Positions 36,844 through 46,067 are shown, counted from the stretch's first letter. The stretch: DNA of 64,000 nucleotides from Nitrospirae bacterium YQR-1 (GCA_039908095.1 JAMOBJ010000019.1:1-64000), one strand, 5' to 3'. A program made the numbers and translations. Notes: generated from the letters alone by a model not told the origin.

Positions 36844-38185
36844 TGTTTTCCCTTTTCGTTGAAATAGATTTAAAAAAAAGGCCGACGGATCGTTTGAGTT
36901 TAAGAGCGGAGAGTGAGAGATCGTAGTAAGCCTCAGAGTACTGTTTTTCGGAAAGCAAAAAGAAGTTGTTAGCATCAATAACATCAAGGCTGGTGGCAAG
37001 CCCTGCATTATATTGTTTTGTGACGGAGATGTAGTTTTCTTTGGCATAGTCCATTTGTTTTTTAAGGTAGCCTATGGTTTTTTTCATAGTGATGAAAGTG
37101 TAGTAGGATGATTCGACGTCGTTTTCAAGAGATTTTTTTAAATCATAGAGGGCAAGTTCGGTTTGGTTTTTCTTGTGAGCAGCCTCTGCAACCTCCGCAA
37201 CTCTCAGGCCGCCCTCAAATATAGGGAAAGACAATTTAACGGCTCCGTAGATTGTCTCAGGGGTGATGTTGGAAGAGTCCGGGGAGTCGTCTCTTTTTTG
37301 GTATATCCCCTCAACTGTGAGGTATGGTGAAAAGGCGCTCTTAGCATAATCTATCTGTTTTTTGGCCATATCTAAAGCGCAGAGGGCGGCTTTAATCTCT
37401 GTTCTTTCTGTGATTGCAGCTTCAATAAGACAGGTAATTTCGGTTGTTTTACATGATGAAATAATTGCATCTATGTCACTCTCATGTGTAGTTGTGTAGT
37501 CTTTCAGGATAAGTTCACCGCTTATACCTAAAGCTCTGGCAAGGGCGGAGGTTTTAATGCTAAGGTCATTTTGTGCTTTAAGAAGTTCAGAGGCTGCACC
37601 GGATAGTTCCGCCTGAGCTCGAAGAAGGGCGGTCTTAGTGATTTCACCGGCTTTAAGTTTAGTTTCAGATGAGTTTTTATAACTTGTAAGCCTTTCCGTA
37701 TTATTCCGTGCAACGGCAACCGCCTTTTTGGCTTTAAGGACACCGAAGTACTGTGTTGCCACATCAAAGAGGACAGTTTCTTTTGTTGCGTAGAGTTCAA
37801 AGCCGGATTTTTCAATCCGTCTCTTTGAAATATCGAGACCTGCAAACTGAGCACCGCCCAGAGAGAAGTTTTCCTCAAGTTTAACACCACCAAGGAGGGT
37901 TTGCTCAGGCTGAAGCATGACATTATAACGATTATACTTATCACTGCTATATCTGTAGTACTGTCCATAGGTTGTAATAGCCGGCAGAAAAGCAGCCATG
38001 GCCTTATCTTTGCCTATTTTAGAAATACTGAGTTCCTCTTCGGGGATTTTTATTTTTTCGGAATTTTTTAGTGTTATTTCGTAAAGCTCATCAAGGGAAT
38101 ACTCATGTGCGTAGGTGCCGGCGGCAAAAGTTATAATAAGGAGCATTGCCGCCGGAAGTAGTTTACCAAAAATTGTAGTAAGCAT
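36836..38185 (-). CDS. TolC family outer-membrane efflux protein
   Basis: 449 residues. Signal peptide about 1-26 (ends YAHEYSLDE). Two TolC-type halves of long helices with a hydrophobic and polar heptad pattern (e.g. KAQNDLSIKTSALARALG and NAGLATSLDVIDANNFFL). First gene of the RND operon and the outlet duct of the pump. No strong ribosome site is evident at the start, and no obvious regulator is adjacent. Confidence 0.92.
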   Translation of the reverse strand: MLTTIFGKLLPAAMLLIITFAAGTYAHEYSLDELYEITLKNSEKIKIPEEELSISKIGKDKAMAAFLPAITTYGQYYRYSSDKYNRYNVMLQPEQTLLGGVKLEENFSLGGAQFAGLDISKRRIEKSGFELYATKETVLFDVATQYFGVLKAKKAVAVARNNTERLTSYKNSSETKLKAGEITKTALLRAQAELSGAASELLKAQNDLSIKTSALARALGISGELILKDYTTTHESDIDAIISSCKTTEITCLIEAAITERTEIKAALCALDMAKKQIDYAKSAFSPYLTVEGIYQKRDDSPDSSNITPETIYGAVKLSFPIFEGGLRVAEVAEAAHKKNQTELALYDLKKSLENDVESSYYTFITMKKTIGYLKKQMDYAKENYISVTKQYNAGLATSLDVIDANNFFLLSEKQYSEAYYDLSLSALKLKRSVGLFFKSISTKRENNG

Positions 38186-38310
38186 TCACTAACATATAAT
38201 TTGTATCATGAGTTTGTCAAGGGAAAAAATATGGGCAGGGTCTGCGGCTACGCAAATGCTTTTATAATGCATGTGTGTGTTGACGTGTATGTGCAAGTTT
38301 ATTTATTGTA

Positions 38311-38436
38311 ATACCAAGTTGCATTCATTCGATTAACTTTGTTGGCTTCGTAGAAAGCTCCTTGACGTACGAGCATAGTACGCCTTTGTCACTTTCTCCT
38401 TGCCGCCTCGTTACTCTTTTGACTGCAACTTGGTAT
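38311..38436. repeat. Dispersed repeat family 1, full copy E
   Basis: 126 bp with terminal inverted repeats ATACCAAGTTGCA / TGCAACTTGGTAT, perfect over 13 bases and flanked by TA at each end. Interior TTCGATTAACTTTGTTGGCT and CTTTCTCCTTGCCGCCTCGT are shared with other copies. No coding capacity. It lies in the divergent gap between the TolC and DsbC-like genes. Confidence 0.85.
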
Positions 38437-38467
38437 AAGAGAAAAAAAAGGCAGTGGAGGCTATGTT

Positions 38468-38980
38468 ATGAAGAAAATAACCGGGGTTGTAGGGATTTTT
38501 TTATTATTTTTAGTATGTGTTTATACCGAAGTTGTAAGGGCGGCTGAAAAACAGGAAATTCCAATAGAGAGCGCTCTGAGATTTGGGATGGGGAAAAATG
38601 TAGTTATTGAGTTTGATGATCCTGATTGCCCTTTTTGCAGAAAAATGAATTCATATCTAAATAGCAGGAAGGACATAACGAGATACATATTTTTTCTACC
38701 TCTTAAAGAAATGCACCCATTTGCCGAGGCTAAAATTCGCCTGATTTTATGTTCTAAGAATCAATGGAAAACTTTTGAAGAAACATTTGCAGGGAAATAT
38801 GACAAAGACAGACCAGCCACCTGTAAAAGCGAAAATGTAGAGGAGACCATAAAGACTCACAAGTCCGTAGCGGAAAAACTTGGTGTCAACAGTACACCTT
38901 TTTTAATCGTAAATGGACAGCCGGTCAACGGGGCGGATATTCAGAGGGTTGAGAGCATCATAGGGCCTGCAATCAAATAA
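38468..38980 (+). CDS. DsbC/DsbG-like thioredoxin-fold protein
   Basis: 170 residues, GTGGAGG upstream. A signal peptide (KITGVVGIFLLFLVCVYTEV) precedes a thioredoxin fold with a CPFC active site (EFDDPDCPFCRKM) and a cis-Pro loop (NSTPFLIVNGQ). A second Cys pair is present (LILCSKN and ATCKSEN). DsbC and DsbG are periplasmic disulfide isomerases; this one lacks their N-terminal dimerisation domain, so it resembles the short DsbC-like form. Its stop codon begins a TAATACCAA sequence, a remnant of the dispersed repeat. Confidence 0.85.
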   Translation: MKKITGVVGIFLLFLVCVYTEVVRAAEKQEIPIESALRFGMGKNVVIEFDDPDCPFCRKMNSYLNSRKDITRYIFFLPLKEMHPFAEAKIRLILCSKNQWKTFEETFAGKYDKDRPATCKSENVEETIKTHKSVAEKLGVNSTPFLIVNGQPVNGADIQRVESIIGPAIK

Positions 38981-38990
38981 TACCAAACAA

Positions 38991-40676
38991 CTAAACGCTT
39001 TCAAGCCTGAGCATTTCCACATTGGGGTTTTTGTCAGCCTTGACTTTTTTATACTTATCAACAAGTTGCTGGAATTTATTGTTATCCGGGTCTATATCAT
39101 TTATTCGATTAATGTATTTTTCACATTTATATAAGAAACGGTCATCTCTTCCATGCTTCTGTAAGTAACCAGTTATCGCCCTCAGTGCATTTAAATTTAT
39201 AGTGAAATTTGAGGGCAAACCATCGGCAGCTTTTTCAAATAAATCTATGGCTTCAATGAGCATACCACTTTCAATTAAATCAACCCCCTTGTTGTTGATT
39301 CCAATAATCTCGGCCTTTGTATCTGCAACGAAAGCACTTCCCTCATCTGCCATACCTAAGTCCTTAAACGTTTCCTGTACCTTGTTTAATATATTATTTT
39401 CAGAGAAGTTATTTCTTACGACATACTTCATTAATTCCATACCCTTGTCTTTTTTGTTATTTTTAATAAAAGACTGAGCTATCTCAATGGCTAATTCGGG
39501 AGCCACTTTCCCGCCGAGTTTTTTGTATAGCTCTTCCGCCTCTTTTAAAGATGCCATAGACTTCTCACTTTGTTGAGTCTCTGCGTATATATGGCTCTCT
39601 GTTAGCGTTGCCTGAAGCAAAACCTCGTCACTGTCGGCAAAATCCGCCTTTACTTCCTTTATCATGTCAAGGGCTTTATTGGTATCATGTTTATTAACAA
39701 ATACCTTAGCAAGTTGTGTATAGTCTGCGGAGTTTTTGAAGATTGAGGTTTTTCCCAGTTTGATAGCTTTTTTAAAGGATTGCTCAGCCGTATTGAAGTC
39801 CATATTAGCAAAAGCGATATTACCAAGTGCCCTTTGCCTGAATATTGCCTTTGGCGATGTGCTAACAGCCTTTTGCAAAACCTCCTGAGCGCTGCTTTTC
39901 TCTCCCAACTCATCTAACGCTCTGGCAAGCCAGTCGTAAGCAGGTATAAACTTAGGGTTCTCATCAATAAGCAATCTGAACGTATCAGCAGCTTTTTGAA
40001 ACCTTTTTGTATGATAATACACTTTCCCCATGTTAAACACAGCCCATGGCATTTTGTGTTTACTTAATACTAAAGAATACACATCCTCAGCGTTTTTGTA
40101 TTCACCGCTTGCCATGTAGATTTCACCTTTTATTTTCAAGACATCTGATTGGTATTTGGGTTGTTCCTGTATTAAGGAATCACACAAGGCGGTTGCTGCC
40201 GGATAATCTCTACGCCTGATTGCTGCATCTATCCCGGCAAATAACAGCTTTTTCTGCTCCGCTGTTTTAATGCGTGCAACAAGGTCTTTAGTGGTAAAGG
40301 GTTTTACTAAGTATCCGTCCGGTTGGTAGTCCATTACACCCATAACATGACTTATTGTATTTTCAGCCGTTATCATCATAAACATTGTTGAGTAACCAAT
40401 TTTCTTCTTAAATGATAATTCCTCAAATATCTGATGGCCGTCCTTTTTGTCCTCTCCCAGGTTATAGTCGCAGAGAATTATATCGTATGGCTTGTTGGAA
40501 ATTCTAATTATAGCATCATTTGCGTCATCAGTCATTTCTACAGATTTTGCGCCAAGAGATAAGAGGTTTCTCCTTAAGCTGTCTCTGAAGTCTCTGTAGT
40601 CGTCAATGATGAGAAATCTCTTGTTTTTAAGTACAGTCTCAACCGCCTGTTCCCGGCTATATAGTGTTATAGCGAT
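38991..40676 (-). CDS. Response regulator receiver domain with C-terminal TPR array; non-canonical start
   Basis: About 561 residues if translation begins at the ATC at 40676. The in-frame receiver domain is complete only if the frame extends upstream of the first ATG (40535): KNKRFLIIDDYRDFRDSLRRN supplies beta-1 and the acidic pair. Then come the phosphoacceptor Asp in LCDYNLGED, MMITAEN, and the Lys in YLVKPF. TPR repeats fill the rest. Between the upstream stop (40701-40703) and 40535 there is no ATG, GTG or TTG in frame. GGAGG is spaced six bases from the ATC codon. Either a rare AUC/AUA/AUU start is used or one base is wrong. Confidence 0.8.
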   Translation of the reverse strand: MAITLYSREQAVETVLKNKRFLIIDDYRDFRDSLRRNLLSLGAKSVEMTDDANDAIIRISNKPYDIILCDYNLGEDKKDGHQIFEELSFKKKIGYSTMFMMITAENTISHVMGVMDYQPDGYLVKPFTTKDLVARIKTAEQKKLLFAGIDAAIRRRDYPAATALCDSLIQEQPKYQSDVLKIKGEIYMASGEYKNAEDVYSLVLSKHKMPWAVFNMGKVYYHTKRFQKAADTFRLLIDENPKFIPAYDWLARALDELGEKSSAQEVLQKAVSTSPKAIFRQRALGNIAFANMDFNTAEQSFKKAIKLGKTSIFKNSADYTQLAKVFVNKHDTNKALDMIKEVKADFADSDEVLLQATLTESHIYAETQQSEKSMASLKEAEELYKKLGGKVAPELAIEIAQSFIKNNKKDKGMELMKYVVRNNFSENNILNKVQETFKDLGMADEGSAFVADTKAEIIGINNKGVDLIESGMLIEAIDLFEKAADGLPSNFTINLNALRAITGYLQKHGRDDRFLYKCEKYINRINDIDPDNNKFQQLVDKYKKVKADKNPNVEMLRLESV

Positions 40677-40999
40677 TGCAGGCCTCCAAATATGCTGTTT
40701 TCAATATCTTTTTCTTGCTTCACTTCAACTCATGCTCCATCCACATTATTCGGCATTATACATTTAAAACTTTATCAATCTAACAAAAAAGAGCTTTTTC
40801 CCCACTCTTTTTCCAGCTGATACCTTGTTGCGTTTATAGAAATAATAGAATATTTGTGTTGTTTAACGTGATGAATAAAAGTTGGATTCCAGATTGGGGA
40901 CCAGAATGACAAATAAAAAAACCTTCAAAAACAAACACTTGGAGAGAGTTCCTTAGGAGGTCCCTCTGAAATAACTGTGAACTTAAGCAGGCAGACTTA
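40677..40999. other. Intergenic region, no gene seen
   Basis: AT-rich, with TTGGATTCCAGATTGGGGAC near 40884-40910, a phrase typical of short dispersed repeats, and no open frame with a ribosome site. No promoter or riboswitch recognised. Confidence 0.5.
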
Positions 41000-42811
41000 T
41001 CAGCTTGATGTGTTGACTGACCATGTTGAGCCGTCAGATGAGGTAATGGTGGTTGAGCTGTTAACCGGTACTACAAACTTGCCGCCACCATATGCTATGG
41101 CTTTAAGGCTATAGGAAGAACCTGAGCTTGCAGTGCTCCATGAGGAGCCGTCACTTGATGTTATAATTTCACCTGAAGCGCCTATAATAACCACCAGAGA
41201 TGATGATGCGGCAACAGCGTACAGGTCACTGCTTACTCCTGTATTGCTTGTTGCCCAGGTTGTGCCACCGTCTGATGAGGTTATAACCGTGCCGGAGCCG
41301 CCGGCTACTATGTGTTTGCTGTTATAGTAGGCTATCCCATAGAATGTCACACTGTAGAGTGTGGGCGGAGTGGTCCACGAGTATGCATCGGATGAGGTTA
41401 AAACAAGACCGTTTTCTCCTGCAACAATGTATTTGCCGCCATTGTAGGCAACAGTTTTAAATTTACTTGAAAATGCGTAAGTGGAAGTGCTCCATGATGA
41501 ACCGTCGGATGAGGTTAATATTGTGCCTGAATCTCCGACAGCCAAAAAGTAACCGTTACCGTAGGTTACACCGTTGAGGTCGGAGGACGTGCCGGAGCTT
41601 TGAGAGGTCCATGTGGAGGCATCCGATGAGGTCAAAATATTGCCGCTTGCTCCTACAGCAACGAATGTACTGTTGTCGTAAGCTATTGCGTTAATGTCAC
41701 TGCTGATGCCGGATGAGGCTGTTGTCCAGGATGTGCCGTCAGTTGAGGTGATTATAGCACCGGATGAGCCAACGGCAACGAATGTACCGCCACCATAAAC
41801 TATCCCCTTGTAAGAAGTTGATGAAACCTCTGTGGTCCATGAGGTCCCGCTTGAGGAGCTTAGCACTGTACCCTGATCCCCAACAACATAAAACTTACTG
41901 CCGTCATAAATAACCTCTGTTAAATCGTTTGAAACCCCGCTTGAGCGTGACGTCCATGTTGAACCATCCGATGATGTCAACAACGTGCCGGAGCTTCCCA
42001 CGGCAATGTAGAGGCTGTTTCCGTAAGCGGCGCTGTACAAAGTGGCTGTAACTCCACTTGTTCTGGAGGTCCAACTTGAGGCGTCGGTTGAGGTATAAAT
42101 AGTTCCTGAGGCTCCGACAGCCATATAGGTGCTGTTTTCGTAAATTATGCTATAGAGAGTGTTTGACGTAAATGATGTCCCCGAACTCCAGTTTTTAGTA
42201 TTTGTGGAGGTAACGATGGCGCCGCTCTGCCCCACAGCAACAAACTCACCACTGCTGCTGTTATAAGTTACTCCATAGAGAGTACTTGACGATGCCGCTG
42301 TGCGTGACGTCCATGCTTTACCGTCTGTTGATGTTAAAATAGACCCGCTTTCTCCAACAGCCACGTATGTGGAATTATCATAAATAACATCATTAAGGTC
42401 CTTAGTAATACCGGTTGAACGGGTGGTCCATGTTTTAGCGTCTGTTGAACTTTTTATAACACCGGAGGCGCCTACCGCTACATATAGACTACTTCCATAT
42501 ATAACTGCCTTAAGGGTGCTGGTTGTACCTGAAGTGCGGGTGTACCATGTAGAGCCGTCTGTTGAGGAGTATATCTTACCGGAGGCTCCTACAGTTACAT
42601 AGGTGCTGTTACCGTATGTAATCGAGTTAAGTTTTACCGAGGTTATACTGCCTCCGCTTGTTGAATTATCAGATGAATCAGATGAGGAGGACGATGATGA
42701 GCTACTGTCAGAGCCGCCTAAACTCATACCACAACACGTCATTGTAAACAAAAACAGTACTGCCATAAGTGCCGGTACAAAGGACTGTGTTTTTTTATCA
42801 ATAATCTTCAT
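41000..42811 (-). CDS. Lipoprotein with 14 propeller-like 39-residue repeats
   Basis: 603 residues from ATG 42811. A lipoprotein-type signal (FLFTMTCCGMSLGG) and a long Ser stretch (about 36-55) lead into 14 consecutive repeats of about 39 residues. The repeats have consensus LxxVxYGNSTYVAVGxSGxI followed by LTSTDGSTWTSRSSGxSSD, resembling YCF48/BNR-type beta-propeller blades. Fourteen blades would make two seven-bladed propellers (inference). Probably surface- or periplasm-exposed; no catalytic motif. DNA-level similarity among repeats is clear but not near-identity, so the array is older than the one at 59579. Confidence 0.85.
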   Translation of the reverse strand: MKIIDKKTQSFVPALMAVLFLFTMTCCGMSLGGSDSSSSSSSSSDSSDNSTSGGSITSVKLNSITYGNSTYVTVGASGKIYSSTDGSTWYTRTSGTTSTLKAVIYGSSLYVAVGASGVIKSSTDAKTWTTRSTGITKDLNDVIYDNSTYVAVGESGSILTSTDGKAWTSRTAASSSTLYGVTYNSSSGEFVAVGQSGAIVTSTNTKNWSSGTSFTSNTLYSIIYENSTYMAVGASGTIYTSTDASSWTSRTSGVTATLYSAAYGNSLYIAVGSSGTLLTSSDGSTWTSRSSGVSNDLTEVIYDGSKFYVVGDQGTVLSSSSGTSWTTEVSSTSYKGIVYGGGTFVAVGSSGAIITSTDGTSWTTASSGISSDINAIAYDNSTFVAVGASGNILTSSDASTWTSQSSGTSSDLNGVTYGNGYFLAVGDSGTILTSSDGSSWSTSTYAFSSKFKTVAYNGGKYIVAGENGLVLTSSDAYSWTTPPTLYSVTFYGIAYYNSKHIVAGGSGTVITSSDGGTTWATSNTGVSSDLYAVAASSSLVVIIGASGEIITSSDGSSWSTASSGSSYSLKAIAYGGGKFVVPVNSSTTITSSDGSTWSVNTSS

Positions 42812-42869
42812 CAATTTTACAATATTATCTCAAACGTTAACCAATTGTCAAGTTTCAAAAATGTGTGAT

Positions 42870-43337
42870 TTAAGAATTCAGTGCCTGCAGCACTGCCGCC
42901 ACATGGCCCTTTACCTTAACGGCTCTCCAGTGTTTGAGGATTTTCCCGTCAGGGGAAATTATAAAAGTAGAGCGAATTACACCTTTAGCCGTTTTGCCGT
43001 ACATTTTCTTTTCACCCCATGCGCCATATGCCTCAAGTGTTTTTTTATCGGTATCACTGAGAATCGGGAAATTAAGGGTGTGATTGTTCATAAATTTTCG
43101 GTGGCTGGCTGCATTGTCCGGACTTATAGCGCACACTGTGGCCTTAGGTTTAACGGCTGCCATGTTGTCTCTGAAATCACAGGCCTCTGTTGTGCACCCC
43201 GGGGTGTTGTCTTTTGGGTAAAAGTATAATACAAGAGGTTTGCCTGTACTTAAAAAATCCGACAGAGTAAACTTCTTCTCAATTCCGTTTTCATCAATTC
43301 CGTCTAACTCGAAATGCGGAGCCTGCTGTCCTTCCAT
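42870..43337 (-). CDS. bcp: Peroxiredoxin, BCP/PrxQ type
   Basis: 155 residues from ATG 43337, chosen because AAGGGGGGAA lies just upstream and the protein then starts MEGQQAPHFELDG. An apparent longer frame to 43421 is ruled out, since it would run through tRNA-Arg. Peroxidatic Cys48 is in NTPGCTTEAC and resolving Cys53 five residues on. It reduces hydrogen peroxide and alkyl hydroperoxides with thioredoxin. Length is standard for BCP. Confidence 0.95.
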   Translation of the reverse strand: MEGQQAPHFELDGIDENGIEKKFTLSDFLSTGKPLVLYFYPKDNTPGCTTEACDFRDNMAAVKPKATVCAISPDNAASHRKFMNNHTLNFPILSDTDKKTLEAYGAWGEKKMYGKTAKGVIRSTFIISPDGKILKHWRAVKVKGHVAAVLQALNS

Positions 43338-43362
43338 TGATAATTCCCCCCTTATAAAAAAG

Positions 43363-43435
43363 TGCGCCTGAGAGGATTCGAACCTCCGGCCTGAGGTTCC
43401 GGAGACCTCCGCTCTATCCACTGAGCTACAAGCGC
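43363..43435 (-). tRNA. tRNA-Arg (anticodon CCG)
   Basis: 73 bases on the minus strand fold as a cloverleaf: acceptor GCGCTTG/CAGGCGC, D-arm GCTC...GAGC, anticodon stem GAGGT/ACCTC with loop CTCCGGA (anticodon CCG), TTCGAAT T-loop and discriminator A. CCA is not encoded. The minus-strand sequence after the 3' end is CTTTTTT, a possible terminator tract. Reads Arg codon CGG. Confidence 0.96.
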
Positions 43436-43562
43436 ATTGGCATTATCATATAAAATTATTGCTCTTTAAATCAATAAGTATTTTTCTGCAAGTTGCTGAA
43501 ATCAAGAAATGCAAAACCAACAGAAATTGACACAAAAACGCAAAATAAGTTAGTCTTTTCAG

Positions 43563-45065
43563 ATGAGAAAAAAACTCTTATTAATTGAACCGCCTTTTTA
43601 CAGGTTATACAAAGATACCTATGCGCTTGAGATATTCCCGCTTTCAATAGGTTATCTCTCCTCTGTTGTCAAATGTGATACCAACTGGGATGTTATGGCA
43701 TATAATGCCGATTTCACCCCTAATGCCGAAATCATGCAGGTTAGCTATCTTGCCGGCGCCGGTTACAGAAACTATCTCAATAACCTCAAAGACCCAGGCT
43801 ATAAAGTTTGGCAGGAGGTCAAAAAAACCATCTCCTCATATCGCCCCGATGTGATAGGAATAACCACCAAGAGCCAGAACTTTGCCTCAGCACGCACAAT
43901 AGCTAAAATAGCTAAAGAGATTAATCCCAAAATAATAATCATAGCCGGAGGGCCGCATCCCACTATGGTGGGAAAGGATGTTTTCAAGTGCCCCGATATA
44001 GACGCTCTTGCTGTAGGGGAGGGAGAGGAGACGCTGGTTGATTTTCTAAGGAAAATACAATCCAGAGAAAGCCTCGATACTGTAAACGGCCTGATGTACA
44101 GGAAAAACGGGATTATATCGGTGACTCCACCAAGGGCCTATATTCAAGACCTCGACACTTTGCCGTTTCCACATCAAAGCGCTAAAGATGTGCTAAAGGA
44201 CTACGATAAGTATCCTCTGTCAGCGTTTAAATCCATATTTGCAGCACGGGGTTGCCCCTATAACTGCCTGTTTTGCGGCTCACGCTACCTCTGGAGCACA
44301 AAGGTGAGATTTAGAAGCCCGGGGAGCATTGCTGCGGAAATCTCTGAACTCAGAAATCTCGGCCTTAACGTCATCCGTTTTGACGACGACACCTTCGGAG
44401 TCAACCGCAAGTACATATACGAACTTTCCGGCGCCATATCCTCCTGTTGCCCGGACATTAAGTGGAGTTGCGAAATTCACGTTAAACTCATTGATGAGGA
44501 AATTGTCTCCAGGATGAAAAATGCCGGCTGCTACAGTATCCAAATCGGCATAGAGTCAGGCAATAACGAAATGTTGAAGAAAATCAGAAAAAACATAACC
44601 ATAGAGGACGCCTTTGCCGCCTCAAAGTTAATAAGGTCACATGGCATTGAGGTTCAAACGTTTTTTATGATAGGCTTCCCTGATGAAACCGAGGATACCC
44701 TCAAAGACACCATATCGGCAATAGAGAAAATAGACAGTGACGCTGTATCATACAGTATTTTTACACCATATCCCGGCACGGAGTTGTTTACAACATGTAA
44801 AGAACGCGGGCTGGTTGACGATAATTTTGACGTTTCTCTGTATAACCATCAGAGCCCGGCCAATCACTTCTGCTCACACATCTCACATGAGAGGTTTCGT
44901 GAGCTTGCCCTTGTGGCCGAAAAACTGGTAGATAAAAGGAATAATGTAAAAATGCTTAAGAGAGTGCTGTCTTTGGGCACGCTACGTCTTGTGAAAGATA
45001 TGGGAGTGAGGGCTGCCGCATCAAAAGGGTTGTCCTTTGTTAGAAACTATCTCAATAATCGTTAA
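43563..45065 (+). CDS. B12-binding radical SAM protein
   Basis: 500 residues. N-terminal cobalamin-binding-like domain (about 1-170) with the IEPPFYRLY opening and GGPHPTMVG. Radical SAM motif CPYNCLFC (Cys231, Cys235, Cys238), a GGE-like region and IGIESGNNEMLKKI, as in the BchE/methyltransferase group. The reaction is not predictable; such proteins modify lipids, polyketides or tetrapyrroles. Overlaps the following permease by 29 bases. Confidence 0.9.
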   Translation: MRKKLLLIEPPFYRLYKDTYALEIFPLSIGYLSSVVKCDTNWDVMAYNADFTPNAEIMQVSYLAGAGYRNYLNNLKDPGYKVWQEVKKTISSYRPDVIGITTKSQNFASARTIAKIAKEINPKIIIIAGGPHPTMVGKDVFKCPDIDALAVGEGEETLVDFLRKIQSRESLDTVNGLMYRKNGIISVTPPRAYIQDLDTLPFPHQSAKDVLKDYDKYPLSAFKSIFAARGCPYNCLFCGSRYLWSTKVRFRSPGSIAAEISELRNLGLNVIRFDDDTFGVNRKYIYELSGAISSCCPDIKWSCEIHVKLIDEEIVSRMKNAGCYSIQIGIESGNNEMLKKIRKNITIEDAFAASKLIRSHGIEVQTFFMIGFPDETEDTLKDTISAIEKIDSDAVSYSIFTPYPGTELFTTCKERGLVDDNFDVSLYNHQSPANHFCSHISHERFRELALVAEKLVDKRNNVKMLKRVLSLGTLRLVKDMGVRAAASKGLSFVRNYLNNR

Positions 45066-45927
45066 ACGGGAGTACCCGAAAATTTTAAAAGATACAGCAA
45101 TAGGACGCATGGGGTACAATGTGCTGGCTATATCCGGGGGAGTAGTGGTTCTTTTTCTGATTCTGGCAGCCGCATTTGCCCCCCTTATATCTCCATATGA
45201 CCCCGATGCTATTGACAGACATCGGATACTGTCAGCCCCGGATATGTCTCACCTCCTGGGCACAGACGACCTTGGACGCGATGTGCTAAGCAGAATGCTC
45301 TACGGGGCAAGGATTTCCCTCTCAGTAGGGTTTGTCTCTGTTGGTCTTGCCACACTTATAGGCATAGCGGTAGGAGCGGCGGCAGGGTTTTACGGCGCTT
45401 TTATTGACAGGATAATAATGCGCTTTGTTGATATTATGCTTGCTATTCCAACTTTTTTTCTTATCCTTGCCGTGATAGCCTTTCTTGATTCAAGCATATG
45501 GAATATAATGGCCGTAATTGGGGTAACATCATGGATGGGTGTGGCACGACTGGTGAGGGCGGAGTTTCTGTCGCTTAAAACCCGTGAGTTCGTTCTTTCG
45601 GCAAAGAGCTTAGGGGCGTCGGATATCAGGTTAATAGTCCGGCACATGCTGCCCAATGCGCTTGCCCCTGTGATAGTCTCAGCTGTGCTGGGCATAGCCG
45701 GAGCTGTTCTTGTTGAATCAGCCCTGAGTTTTTTGGGTATCGGCGTGCAGCCGCCAACGCCAAGTTGGGGTAACATTCTATCCGCCGGTAAGGATAACCT
45801 TGAAATAGCGTGGTGGCTCTCGGTGTTTCCCGGTATGGCTATTCTGATTACCGTCCTTGGGTACAACTTGCTTGGTGAGGGACTGCGTGATATTCTGGAC
45901 CCAAGACTATGGGATGGGCAAAGATGA
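45037..45927 (+). CDS. ABC transporter permease, DppC/OppC type (orphan)
   Basis: 296 residues from TTG 45037; ATG 45109 (MGYNVLAISGG) is an alternative. Six transmembrane helices are seen, with the DppC N-terminal SPYDPDAIDRHRILSAP and GTDDLGRDVLSRMLYG segments and the EAA loop SLGASDIRLIVRHMLPNA. No DppB-type permease, ATPase or binding protein is near. The gene overlaps the radical SAM gene, hinting at a shared transcript. DppC-type proteins need a partner permease, so the rest must be elsewhere, or the protein is a leftover. Confidence 0.88.
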   Translation: MLETISIIVKREYPKILKDTAIGRMGYNVLAISGGVVVLFLILAAAFAPLISPYDPDAIDRHRILSAPDMSHLLGTDDLGRDVLSRMLYGARISLSVGFVSVGLATLIGIAVGAAAGFYGAFIDRIIMRFVDIMLAIPTFFLILAVIAFLDSSIWNIMAVIGVTSWMGVARLVRAEFLSLKTREFVLSAKSLGASDIRLIVRHMLPNALAPVIVSAVLGIAGAVLVESALSFLGIGVQPPTPSWGNILSAGKDNLEIAWWLSVFPGMAILITVLGYNLLGEGLRDILDPRLWDGQR

Positions 45928-45995
45928 TCTTAAGCAGTGCTAACTATGACAAAACATTGTACAAAAACATCTATACATTGTGAGGAGAAAGGGCT

Positions 45996-46046
45996 CAAGG
46001 GGGCTTAGTCCCTTGCGGATGGGTTTTGAGGAAGGCGGCGCCTTCC
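45996..46046 (+). terminator. Two hairpins before glnE
   Basis: CAAGGG/CCCTTG (45996-46015) and a stronger GGAAGGC/GCCTTCC with 3-base loop (46030-46046), followed by a T-rich stretch (TTCTTTCTATTTTTTAT). Possible terminator or attenuator for the permease transcript. Confidence 0.4.
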
Positions 46047-46067
46047 CTAATTCTTTCTATTTTTTAT

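Noticed and set aside
42870..43421. Longer bcp frame starting at 43421
   Set aside because: Would pass through tRNA-Arg; shorter start with ribosome site fits family length.
45996..46046. Hairpins as an insertion-sequence end
   Set aside because: No transposase or duplicate target site; better explained as terminator-like structure.
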